DNA of 64,000 bases from Sphingosinicella xenopeptidilytica (GTDB lineage Bacteria; Pseudomonadota; Alphaproteobacteria; Sphingomonadales; Sphingomonadaceae): the NCBI RefSeq assembly GCF_042676985.1, contig NZ_JBHTIK010000005.1, positions 820,699 through 884,698 of the forward strand, written 5' to 3'. The stretch's first letter is position 1. Each line of letters begins with the position of its first letter. The notes under the pieces were generated by a model. It was not told the DNA's origin and did not search any database. It saw nothing but the letters and a program-made list of their open reading frames with translations. Both the position numbers and the translations under genes were made by a program. Below are positions 25,351-33,721 of the stretch, piece by piece.

Positions 25351-27870
25351 ATGACATCGGCCTATACCAGCGTCAGCACCTGGGTCCTCCTGGCGGCCCT
25401 TGCAACGTGTGGTACGCCCAGTCAGTCACCGGCGGCGGTACAAAGTGCTCCCGGCCAGTCGGCACGGCTCTTCTTCAATATACCGGCACAGCGTCTGGCA
25501 TCAGCGCTGGCACAATTTTCGCGCCAATCTCGCCTGGGGGTGCTCATGCCCGGCGACCTGGTGCGTGACCGCATGAGCACCGCGATATCGGGCGAAATGA
25601 CACCACACGAGGCATTGGTTCGGCTGAGCGCGGGCACAGGCCTGCGCGTGGTCGTGCTTCCGGATGGTGGATTCACGCTGGTCACGGAAAAAGTGAGAGC
25701 GAACAAGGAGAGCAATCGTGCCAGGCTGGAAGCAGCCGGATCAGCTCATCATCAAAAGGGGGGTATTCGGTCTTCCAGTATCGAAAGCGAGGCGGCCCCC
25801 GAAGTCATTGTCACAGCGCAAAAGCGCGAGGAACGGTTGCAGGATGTTCCTGTCCCGGTGACGAGTATCGATGCCTTGAAGCTGGTGGCCCACAATCAGT
25901 TGCGTTTGGAAGATTATCAGACCCAGGTTCCGGGTCTACGCGTCACGCCCGCAGGAGAATTCGGGCAAATCCTCTCCATTCGGGGAATCACCGCGGGAGG
26001 CCTGGGAGGCAATCCTGCTGTCGCCATTACTCTGGATGAACAGCAGCTCGGATCGTCCACCGCGCTGGGTTATGGCCTCGTCATTCCCGACCTCGATCCC
26101 CGCGAGTTGGAGCGGGTTGAAGTTTTGCGGGGGCCGCAAGGCACGCTTTACGGTGCGAACAGCCTCGGCGGATTGGTCAAATATGTATTATCCGAGCCGG
26201 TGATCGGGACGAGCGATGGCTTGGTCGAGGCCAGCGTCCATACCGTGCAAAACGGACCAACGCCCGGTTACAGTATTCACGCTTCCACCAATATTGCCGT
26301 ACAGGAGCAGGTCGCCGTCCGAATAAGCGGATTTGAACGCGAGGATGCTGGCTATATCGACAATGACGCCCTCGAGCTGAGGAGCGTCAACCGGCAAAAG
26401 GTATTTGGCGGTCGGCTTTCCCTATTGTGGCGGCCAACAACTAATTTTTCGGCTACATTGAACGCGCTATATCAAAATTTCGACGCCGAAGGCGGCAATG
26501 ATGTGAATCCGTCGCTTGGCGATCTCAAACAGGAGAAGATCGTAGGGACTGGGCGGAACAAAGGCGCGGTAGGGGCTTACAGCCTCAAGTTGCGCGGCAG
26601 CTTTGCACAATGGGACCTGATTTCGGTAAGCGGGTACAGCAACCGGACGGCACAATCCTCCATCGATCACATTCTTCGGCGGGCCTCAGTCCTCGCGCTT
26701 TATGGAGTCGGTGGTGCCGAGCTCGTTAATATCAGCCAGCAACGAAAGTTCAGTCAGGAATTCCGCGCTTCAGGGACGCTGTCGGAGGGCACCGATATCC
26801 TTCTTGGTGCCTACTATACCTATGAACATGCACCAATCGAACAGACTATTTATGCGCGCGAATTGACGAGCGAGCGCGTCGTCGGCGTCCCCTATCATTC
26901 CACCTTCCTCAGTACCTATAACGAGCTGGCGGCATTCGCAAATCTCACCTTTCGAGTGTCGCCGGCGTTCGATGTACAGTTTGGCGGGCGAGCCAGTGCG
27001 ATCCGGCAAAGTTTCCAACAAACGACCCTGTCCCTGTTCGCCAGCGAGGAGCCGTCTGTCGGCGATGTTCAACGTGCGCGCGCGCACCCGGTCAATTACA
27101 TGATCACACCCCGATACAGGATTACACCCGAGCTCATTCTTTATGGACGATTGGCATCGGGATATCGGCCCGGGGGCGCGAATGTGGTGCTCTGTTCGAC
27201 GTACAGTTTCCCCTGTCAATATGCCCCCGACAAGACGATCAATCGCGAGATCGGCATCAAGGGCGACCTTCTTGACGGCAAGATCTATCTGGACACGTCA
27301 CTTTACTGGATTGATTGGAAGAACATCCAGCTGTTCACGATCGATCCGATCGGGAACCAGGGATATCGCATCAACGGCAGTGGCGCCCTTAGCCGGGGCA
27401 TCGAGCTATCCCTCACGCTGATGCCGGGGTCGGGGCTTGAATTGACGGGGTGGGGCGTGCTGGCGGATGCGGAGCTGACCAAGCCGTTTCCGAGTGGAAC
27501 GACGGTGCGGGGTGCTGTTGGAGACAAATTGCCGTTCAGCTCGCATTTCACTGGTGGTGTTACGATCGACAAGAAGTTGAAGATCGGATCCGCAGGTGTC
27601 TCGCTCGGCGGATCCTTCAGCTATGTCGGATATCGTCAGGGTGGTTTTGCCAGCGCATCGGATCCCGCAGGAATACGGCCGCAATTGCCCGGCTATACCA
27701 GGACAGACTTACGTGCCAGCGTCCGGTTTTCAGAATGGAAGATAGACGTTTTCCTGAATAATATCACAGACGAACGCGGAGTATTGGTTGCCGGGTCCGA
27801 TCTGTTCTATCCTTCGACCGTTTATATAAAGCCAAGAACTTTAGGAATATCTCTCTCTCGCTCCTTGTGA
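25351..27870 (+). CDS. TonB-dependent transducer with STN signalling domain
   Basis: An 839-residue outer-membrane receptor. After the signal peptide comes an STN domain (FFNIPAQRLASALAQFSRQS to GGFTLVTEKV, about 45-115) that contacts FecR. The TonB box is EVIVTAQKREERLQ, the plug has SIRGITAGG and VEVLRGPQGTLYGANSLGG, and the barrel ends in GISLSRSL. The C-terminal residue is not aromatic, which is unusual for a barrel end. It is downstream of the sigma/FecR pair and is probably their target. The ligand is likely the peptide or siderophore-like compound handled by the neighbouring peptidases. The longer signal region contains a Cys (LATCGTP) but no clear lipobox. Confidence 0.92.
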   Translation: MTSAYTSVSTWVLLAALATCGTPSQSPAAVQSAPGQSARLFFNIPAQRLASALAQFSRQSRLGVLMPGDLVRDRMSTAISGEMTPHEALVRLSAGTGLRVVVLPDGGFTLVTEKVRANKESNRARLEAAGSAHHQKGGIRSSSIESEAAPEVIVTAQKREERLQDVPVPVTSIDALKLVAHNQLRLEDYQTQVPGLRVTPAGEFGQILSIRGITAGGLGGNPAVAITLDEQQLGSSTALGYGLVIPDLDPRELERVEVLRGPQGTLYGANSLGGLVKYVLSEPVIGTSDGLVEASVHTVQNGPTPGYSIHASTNIAVQEQVAVRISGFEREDAGYIDNDALELRSVNRQKVFGGRLSLLWRPTTNFSATLNALYQNFDAEGGNDVNPSLGDLKQEKIVGTGRNKGAVGAYSLKLRGSFAQWDLISVSGYSNRTAQSSIDHILRRASVLALYGVGGAELVNISQQRKFSQEFRASGTLSEGTDILLGAYYTYEHAPIEQTIYARELTSERVVGVPYHSTFLSTYNELAAFANLTFRVSPAFDVQFGGRASAIRQSFQQTTLSLFASEEPSVGDVQRARAHPVNYMITPRYRITPELILYGRLASGYRPGGANVVLCSTYSFPCQYAPDKTINREIGIKGDLLDGKIYLDTSLYWIDWKNIQLFTIDPIGNQGYRINGSGALSRGIELSLTLMPGSGLELTGWGVLADAELTKPFPSGTTVRGAVGDKLPFSSHFTGGVTIDKKLKIGSAGVSLGGSFSYVGYRQGGFASASDPAGIRPQLPGYTRTDLRASVRFSEWKIDVFLNNITDERGVLVAGSDLFYPSTVYIKPRTLGISLSRSL

Positions 27871-27906
27871 AGGAGTGGGCATTCTTCTTTTTAATAAAAT
27901 GAGGAT

Positions 27907-29229
27907 ATGATGGTCCAGGATAACGTGCTCAATAATGCAAAACCCTGGGCCCCTTACTTCCAGCTGGCTCTGCTCGCTCTCGCAGTGACGATAATGACCT
28001 ATTTTCGTCAGTCGCTTGGCCCGCTCCAGGAGGATTTGCGTCTCTCGCTACTGCTCAGCGACAACCAGATCGCTCTGATCCAGGGGCTTATGGTGTCTAT
28101 CCCGGTCGCTCTGGTGTCTATCCCATTGGGATTCATCACCGATCGTGTCTCGCGTAGCCGGCTGATCGTCATGCTCATGGCGCTTGGCCTCCTGGCGATC
28201 GTGATCAGCGCATTCGCGCAGAGTTTCCTTGGCCTGGGTGCCGCACGCATCCCACTCGGCATCGCATCGTCGGGTGTGCTCATCGCGGCCTATTCGTTGG
28301 TCGGGGATCTGGTGCCGCTGCACCAGCGCGGACGTGCGGCGACATTCGTCGCGATTGGCGAGAAATGTGGCGGGCCGTTGGCGTTCGCGTTGGGCGGCGC
28401 TGTACTTGTCACCTACGATCCGGCGACCGCGCCCCAGATTGGTGCGGCCCAGCTGCAGGGCTGGAGCTGGGCACTGCTGTGGATGGCCGGTCTCGCCTTG
28501 CCCTTCCTTCTGCCGCTCCTGCTGTTGCGTGAACAACCCCGCCATCATCAGACATCATCGGGCGGAAACCTATCCATCCATGTCGCAATGCGAATGTTAT
28601 GGAATTATCGTCGCGTAGTCGTCCCAATCCAGCTTGGCCGCGCGACGTTGAGCATTGCCGATGGTGCTGTGATCGTTTGGGGCGCGCCATTCTTCGCTCG
28701 AAAATTTCACCTGCCTCCGGATCAGATCGGCGCGATCATGGGTTCGATATTGCTGATAAGCGGCATTCTCGGACTGCTATTCGGTGGGCCGCTCGTGGAT
28801 TTCTACATGCGCCGCGGCGGGCCGCGGCTGGTGCTCACCTGCATGGCTGCTATTGCCTTGTTCAGTATTCCGTGCGCGTTCTTTGCCTTGTTGCCCAGCG
28901 TGACGATTGTCGCGTTCGTTATGTGCCTGTTTCTCGTCGCTGGCTTTACGATTGCCACCTGTGCGTTGGGGCTGAATCTGATCGTCATTCCAAGCGAACT
29001 GCGCGGACTTAATCTGGGCATAACCATTGTGATCGGCGCAGTCTTCTTCACCGGTCTTGCGCCGTTGACGATCAGCCTGATGTCCGGGGCGCTCGGCGGC
29101 GAGCATATGATTGGTACAGCCTTGGCTTTGGTATGCGGAACGGCAAGCGTGCTTAACGCGGCCATATTCCTTTTCGGCATCCCAAAGTTCCCCCGAGCGA
29201 ACGAGACGCTCGGGGAGGCGTATGCGTGA
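27907..29229 (+). CDS. MFS transporter of the peptide locus
   Basis: A 440-residue carrier with about 12 membrane helices. Visible are the early MTYFRQSLGPLQEDLRLSL, the loop motif SIPLGFITDRVSRSRLIV, and paired helices in the second half (GAIMGSILLISGILGLLFGGPLVDFYMRRGG). It follows the transducer gene by 36 bp and is probably co-transcribed. In the mlr cluster an MFS carrier (MlrD) occupies the same role, so transport of peptide or its fragments across the inner membrane is the likely job. ATG 27910 is better spaced from GAGGA than 27907. Confidence 0.88.
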   Translation: MMVQDNVLNNAKPWAPYFQLALLALAVTIMTYFRQSLGPLQEDLRLSLLLSDNQIALIQGLMVSIPVALVSIPLGFITDRVSRSRLIVMLMALGLLAIVISAFAQSFLGLGAARIPLGIASSGVLIAAYSLVGDLVPLHQRGRAATFVAIGEKCGGPLAFALGGAVLVTYDPATAPQIGAAQLQGWSWALLWMAGLALPFLLPLLLLREQPRHHQTSSGGNLSIHVAMRMLWNYRRVVVPIQLGRATLSIADGAVIVWGAPFFARKFHLPPDQIGAIMGSILLISGILGLLFGGPLVDFYMRRGGPRLVLTCMAAIALFSIPCAFFALLPSVTIVAFVMCLFLVAGFTIATCALGLNLIVIPSELRGLNLGITIVIGAVFFTGLAPLTISLMSGALGGEHMIGTALALVCGTASVLNAAIFLFGIPKFPRANETLGEAYA

Positions 29230-29252
29230 GGATGCATGGAAAAAGGATGCCG

Positions 29253-30623
29253 TTAGCGGCCTCGTTCAAAGCACGTCTTCCGGCCGAACCATTCGACCGT
29301 GACAGCGTCGGCCTTGCCTTCAACGGGGCTGAAGACGAACCGCATCTCGTCATCGATTGCCGACAGGAAGGTTCGACCGCCTACATGGATAAGCCTATGC
29401 GTGGTGCCGTCGCATTTTGGACCTTCCGGCACTGCCGCGATCACGCCATCCTGCTGCGGCGCGACTGCGATCCGCTCAAAACTGGTCCGGATTGGTCCGG
29501 GTAGATATTTGCCGCACAACAGGGAAATTTCCTCACTACTCAGGGGCTGATTGGAGGGCTCGGGCAAGGCGGCACCGAATAGAATGCGCGCTATCTTCTG
29601 TTCGAGACCAATGACGCTCGGCAACACATCGCGAGTGTTGGCGAGCACCACGATCGAGATATCATCGTCCGGATAATAAGCCATATAGGCCGAGAAGCCT
29701 ACAAAATCGCCTGCATGCGCCATCTTGCGATGGCCTTCCCATTCGCGAATTATCAACGCGCCGCGCGCATACTGGAGCGGGGTGCCGTCATTCAAGCGGT
29801 CTTGCGTGTACAGGATCGCTCGTACGGTGTCGCCGAACAGATTGCGGCGATGAACCCCATCAAGGTAGCGTTGAATGTCGGCGGCCGTGCTGACGATGCC
29901 GGCGGCGGCGAACCAGGCCGAGCCTCCGATCTCCGGGGCGTTTCGGAACCCGCTGGATGTAGGGAAATAGCCGCGGGCCCGGCGCGGAATGATGCGCTCG
30001 AGGTCGTCCAGTTGCGTGTCTTCAAGCTGCAATGGGCACGTGACGAACTGTCGAAGCACTGCGGCATATGGCATCCCGCACACTGCCTCGGCGATCAGGC
30101 CGAGGAGATGGGTATTTGAGTTGGAGTAACTATAGGCGTCGCCCGGATGGAAGACGAGCGGTGCGGATTCGAATGATGCAATAATCTGTTCCTGACTGAC
30201 ATCGCCGCGACGGCCGAGCGGGAAAACCGGCAGATCGACGTAATTTTCCAGTCCGCTGCGATGGTTCATCAGGAAATGCACGGGAATATCACGGCCGGGA
30301 CCAACATAGCCCTGTAGGTAGCGGCCCACGGGTATGTCGAGGTCGACGAGGCCGAGCTCCACCAGCCGGGCGATGATCAGCGATGCAAAGGACTTACTCA
30401 GCGAACAGATTTTGAAAACGGACTGCGGCGTGGCCGGGATGAGATTCTCGAGGTCGGCGTACCCGAATCCCTCTTCAAGTATGGTGTGTCCACCCCGCCA
30501 TACCGAGAGCACGAGGCCGGGATAGGGCCCACTTTCCAGGCTGCGCGCGCCCAATGCGGCGATAGCGGAAGCCTCGCAGGAGACTTGGCGCAAGGTGGTC
30601 CCACTGTTCGATTGGATCGTCAC
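29253..30623 (-). CDS. Serine hydrolase, class C beta-lactamase / MlrB-like family
   Basis: A 456-residue penicillin-binding-protein-fold hydrolase (S12). The nucleophile motif is SLSK (74-77), the YxN motif is YSN (166-168), and the third motif is HAG (MAHAGDF). The GTG at 30623 behind AAAGGA is chosen; nothing upstream is conserved. No signal peptide is seen, so it is cytoplasmic. A C-terminal beta-domain (after ARILFGAALPE) is present, as in esterase and peptidase members. MlrB of the microcystin pathway belongs to this family and cuts the linearised peptide, which fits the neighbouring MlrC homologue. Beta-lactamase activity is not implied. Confidence 0.88.
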   Translation of the reverse strand: MTIQSNSGTTLRQVSCEASAIAALGARSLESGPYPGLVLSVWRGGHTILEEGFGYADLENLIPATPQSVFKICSLSKSFASLIIARLVELGLVDLDIPVGRYLQGYVGPGRDIPVHFLMNHRSGLENYVDLPVFPLGRRGDVSQEQIIASFESAPLVFHPGDAYSYSNSNTHLLGLIAEAVCGMPYAAVLRQFVTCPLQLEDTQLDDLERIIPRRARGYFPTSSGFRNAPEIGGSAWFAAAGIVSTAADIQRYLDGVHRRNLFGDTVRAILYTQDRLNDGTPLQYARGALIIREWEGHRKMAHAGDFVGFSAYMAYYPDDDISIVVLANTRDVLPSVIGLEQKIARILFGAALPEPSNQPLSSEEISLLCGKYLPGPIRTSFERIAVAPQQDGVIAAVPEGPKCDGTTHRLIHVGGRTFLSAIDDEMRFVFSPVEGKADAVTVEWFGRKTCFERGR

Positions 30624-30775
30624 CGAAGATTCCTTTCTCTGGCGACACTGTCGCTTCTGTGCCTGTCTATACAAGACGCGTGTTCAAGCCCAATCCGCAC
30701 TGCTCCCTATCATGCGCGCAAGGTGCGCTTCGGGCGCTCACGCGCGTCTTGCAACATACAGAATGGAGAGATCGC

Positions 30776-31969
30776 ATGTCTCTGTCGCGAAGGATTGAAG
30801 GTGTTGGGACGAGCATCATACTGGCTATGCTCGAAAAGGAAGCGACGCTGCGTGAGCAGGGTATCGAGATTATTTCGCTGACGGCAGGAGAGCCCGATTT
30901 TCCAACTCCCCGCCATGTAGTGGCGGCCGCGCGGGTAGCAATGGACAAGGGGGACACCCGATATCCGCCGTTGACCGGAACGGCAGCGTTGAAGCAGGCG
31001 ATCATAGGCAAATTTATCTCGGATTACGGGCTGGAGTTCGGGCTACGATCAATCATCGTCTCGACGGGCTCGAAACAGGCGATCTATAATGCGTTCATGG
31101 CCACGCTCGATCAGGGCGATGAGGTGGTCATTCCAAAGCCTTACTGGACAAGTTATCCGGATATGGTTCGCGTCGCGGCAGGTGTGCCGATTTTTGTCGA
31201 AACCCATGTGAGTCAACGATTTCAACTCGATGCAGACCTGTTGAATCATGCAATCTCGCCGCGCACCAAATGGATATTGCTCAATTCGCCCGGTAATCCT
31301 ACGGGAGCGATATACAATGAGGAAACGCTCCGTGGTGTGGCTGAAGTCCTGCGCCGGCACCAGCACGTACGCATTCTGTGTGACGATATCTACGAACACA
31401 TCGCCTTCGAACAACCCGTCAGGAATATCCTGCAGGTCGCGCCAGACCTTGGGGATCGTTGCCTGATTGTCAATGGCGTTTCCAAGGCCTATGCCATGAC
31501 CGGCTGGCGTCTTGGCTATGCTGCGGGGCCGCCCGAACTGATCCAGGCGATGGCGGTCATACAGTCGCAATCCACCTCAGGGGCGAGCACGTTGAGCCAG
31601 GCGGCAGCGGTTGCCGCTTTGACCGGTCCGCAGGAGGACAGGATTGCCGCATGCGAGGCATATCGGCGGCGACGTGACCTGGTTGCTTCGCACCTTCTCA
31701 GAATCCACGGACTAGACTTTACGCCGCCCGATGGGGCATTTTACGTGCTCGTCGATTGTCGTGAGGCTCTGCCAGAGATTGGACTGCGGAAAGATGAAGA
31801 TCCGGCCTTCGTCGCGCGTCTGTTCGAGGCTGGCGTCGCCGTGATTCCGGGAACCGCCTTCGGCGCCCCCGGCTTCATCCGGTTGAGCTTTGCCACGGCC
31901 GATGCACAAATCGAACGCGGATTGGTGCGGCTCGCGACAGTTGTTGCTGGCAGGTCGGATTCTCTTTAG
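30776..31969 (+). CDS. PLP-dependent aminotransferase, class I
   Basis: A 397-residue fold-type I aminotransferase. Recognisable are the N-terminal ISLTAGEPDFPTP, PKPYWTSYPDM, NSPGNPTGA, the cofactor Asp and Tyr in CDDIYEHIAF, the PLP Lys in NGVSKAYAMTGWRLGY, and the substrate Arg in GFIRLSFA. ATG 30776 follows GGAGAGATCGC. It is divergent from the serine hydrolase gene and overlaps the convergent thiamine-diphosphate gene by 4 bp. It would convert an amino acid freed by the peptidases into a 2-oxo acid; aspartate, aromatic or branched substrates are all possible for this subgroup. Confidence 0.92.
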   Translation: MSLSRRIEGVGTSIILAMLEKEATLREQGIEIISLTAGEPDFPTPRHVVAAARVAMDKGDTRYPPLTGTAALKQAIIGKFISDYGLEFGLRSIIVSTGSKQAIYNAFMATLDQGDEVVIPKPYWTSYPDMVRVAAGVPIFVETHVSQRFQLDADLLNHAISPRTKWILLNSPGNPTGAIYNEETLRGVAEVLRRHQHVRILCDDIYEHIAFEQPVRNILQVAPDLGDRCLIVNGVSKAYAMTGWRLGYAAGPPELIQAMAVIQSQSTSGASTLSQAAAVAALTGPQEDRIAACEAYRRRRDLVASHLLRIHGLDFTPPDGAFYVLVDCREALPEIGLRKDEDPAFVARLFEAGVAVIPGTAFGAPGFIRLSFATADAQIERGLVRLATVVAGRSDSL

Positions 31970-33507
31970 ATGACGGCTTCGATCAGAAAAGGGCCACGTT
32001 GACGCATTGCTTGCGCGACGGCCGCGTCGAACGTCTCAGCAGCGTCACAACGCAATGCCTCCACTCCAAGCCCCCTGGCGAGATCCACCCAGCCGATCCG
32101 CGGATCACCAAGATCCAGCAGACGAGCCGCGCGCGGTCCGGCGTCACCTGCCGATGTGCGGGCCATCTCGTTATTCAAAATCCGGTAGCTGCCATTGGCC
32201 ATGATGATGACCAGTATGTCCAGCCGTTCCCGCGCCATCGTCCATAGAGATTGTACCGTGTACATCGCCGCGCCATCTCCGTTCATAGAGATGACCTTGC
32301 GCTGCGGCCCGGCAAGGGCGGCGCCGATCGCCAGCGGCAGCCCCTCGCCGATTGCGCCCCCTGTCACTGCGAGGACCTCGTGCGGCGCTGCCGTCAGTGC
32401 GGGCATTGTAAGACCGGTGCGCGAGGTGACACTGTCGTCGCATACGATTGCACCTTCCGGCATATGGCGCGCGATCGACACACCTGCAGTATGCGGCGTC
32501 AAGGCGCCGCGTGGCGCTGCATCCGCGATATCATAAGGTTGGCTTGAACCATGCGATGGAGCGCCAAGTGTGTCGGCCAGAGCCTCCAGTGCAGCGACCG
32601 CATCTTCGCGACGATCGGCGATCGAGCACAGCGACGCGCCGTCTGGTACAAGCAGGGACGGCCGATCAGGGTAGGCGAAGAAGGCCACCGGTTGCGTCGT
32701 ACCGGCCAGGACCATCAAATCTGCACCGGCCAAATCCTCCATCGCAAGTTCGCCAAAGTAAGGAATGCGGTGTGGCGCAAACCTGCCCGCACCCCGGCTC
32801 AACCGGGCGATGAAGGTGTCGGCCACCACACGAACGCCCGTTGCGGCAATGCGGGCGGCGGCGGCAAGACCCGCCTCGGAGCAGGCGTGGCCCCCGATCA
32901 GAACGACAGGCTGCCCTGCTGCCCTGATCCTCCGCGCGGCTTCCCCTAATGCCTCGGGTGCGGGCCCAGCCCATGAACGGCGTTGTGCGATTGTCGGCTG
33001 CGCGTCGGCTTTGTTCCAGGCGGCATCGGCCGGGAGGATGAGACTGACGGGCCCACCCGGCGGAGCCAGGCTTGCCGAGATCGCTTCAGCCGCGAGCAGT
33101 GCGACGGAGTCGGCCGTTTCCGCCGATCTTACCCATAGTGAATTGGGTGCGGCAATGCCTTCGATATCGGAATGGAGCGGGGCATCATAGGACCGATGAC
33201 CCGTGGCATGGTCCCCGATGATGTTCACGATTGGTGTGAAAGCCCGCCTGGCATTGTGCAGGTTGGCAAGTCCGTTTCCATAGCCAGGGCCAAGATGAAG
33301 CAACGTGCAGGCCGGAGATTGCGCTATACGTCCATATCCGTCCGCTGCGCCGGTTGCGACACCTTCGAAAAGGCAGAGAACTGAGCGCATTTGGGGATGA
33401 TGGTCGAGTGCAGCGACGAACTGCATTTCGCTGGTGCCGGGATTGGCGAAACATGTGGTGACTTCGTTTGCGATCAGCGTGGAAATAAGCAGGTCTGCAC
33501 CGTTCAT
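31966..33507 (-). CDS. Thiamine-diphosphate-dependent enzyme (acetolactate synthase / benzoylformate decarboxylase-like)
   Basis: A 513-residue ThDP enzyme with three domains. The N-terminal pyrimidine-binding domain contains the conserved Glu in LCLFEGVATGAADGYGR (about 46-62). The central domain lies near 185-300. The C-terminal domain has the diphosphate motif NGDGAAMYTVQSLWT ending in ANGSYRILNNEM. It is shorter than acetolactate synthase (about 560), close to benzoylformate decarboxylase and related 2-oxo acid decarboxylases. Placed end to end with the aminotransferase, it could decarboxylate the 2-oxo acid that enzyme makes. Divergent from the TonB receptor at 33722. Exact reaction uncertain. 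Confidence 0.85.
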   Translation of the reverse strand: MNGADLLISTLIANEVTTCFANPGTSEMQFVAALDHHPQMRSVLCLFEGVATGAADGYGRIAQSPACTLLHLGPGYGNGLANLHNARRAFTPIVNIIGDHATGHRSYDAPLHSDIEGIAAPNSLWVRSAETADSVALLAAEAISASLAPPGGPVSLILPADAAWNKADAQPTIAQRRSWAGPAPEALGEAARRIRAAGQPVVLIGGHACSEAGLAAAARIAATGVRVVADTFIARLSRGAGRFAPHRIPYFGELAMEDLAGADLMVLAGTTQPVAFFAYPDRPSLLVPDGASLCSIADRREDAVAALEALADTLGAPSHGSSQPYDIADAAPRGALTPHTAGVSIARHMPEGAIVCDDSVTSRTGLTMPALTAAPHEVLAVTGGAIGEGLPLAIGAALAGPQRKVISMNGDGAAMYTVQSLWTMARERLDILVIIMANGSYRILNNEMARTSAGDAGPRAARLLDLGDPRIGWVDLARGLGVEALRCDAAETFDAAVAQAMRQRGPFLIEAVI

Positions 33508-33721
33508 TCGTTTCTCCGTTGTTTGGCCTTCAAGACCGTCGAGCAGGACCAGCCGTCGAAGCGTTGCTCAAAGGACGCGCAGGGCAACCGAAAGCGCACC
33601 GCGTACAGCAATGCCTGTCTGCATCAGACCTGCCCGAAAAAAGGCAAGTGCATTTTTCGTGGCAGTGCGCGTCTAGCCGTCAGGGTGCATGTCGCCCGGT
33701 CAGAAAAAAGGGGCTCTCATC

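Noticed and set aside
29253..30623. Serine hydrolase as an antibiotic-resistance beta-lactamase
   Set aside because: No export signal, an extra C-terminal domain and a peptide-catabolism setting fit the esterase/MlrB-like branch instead.
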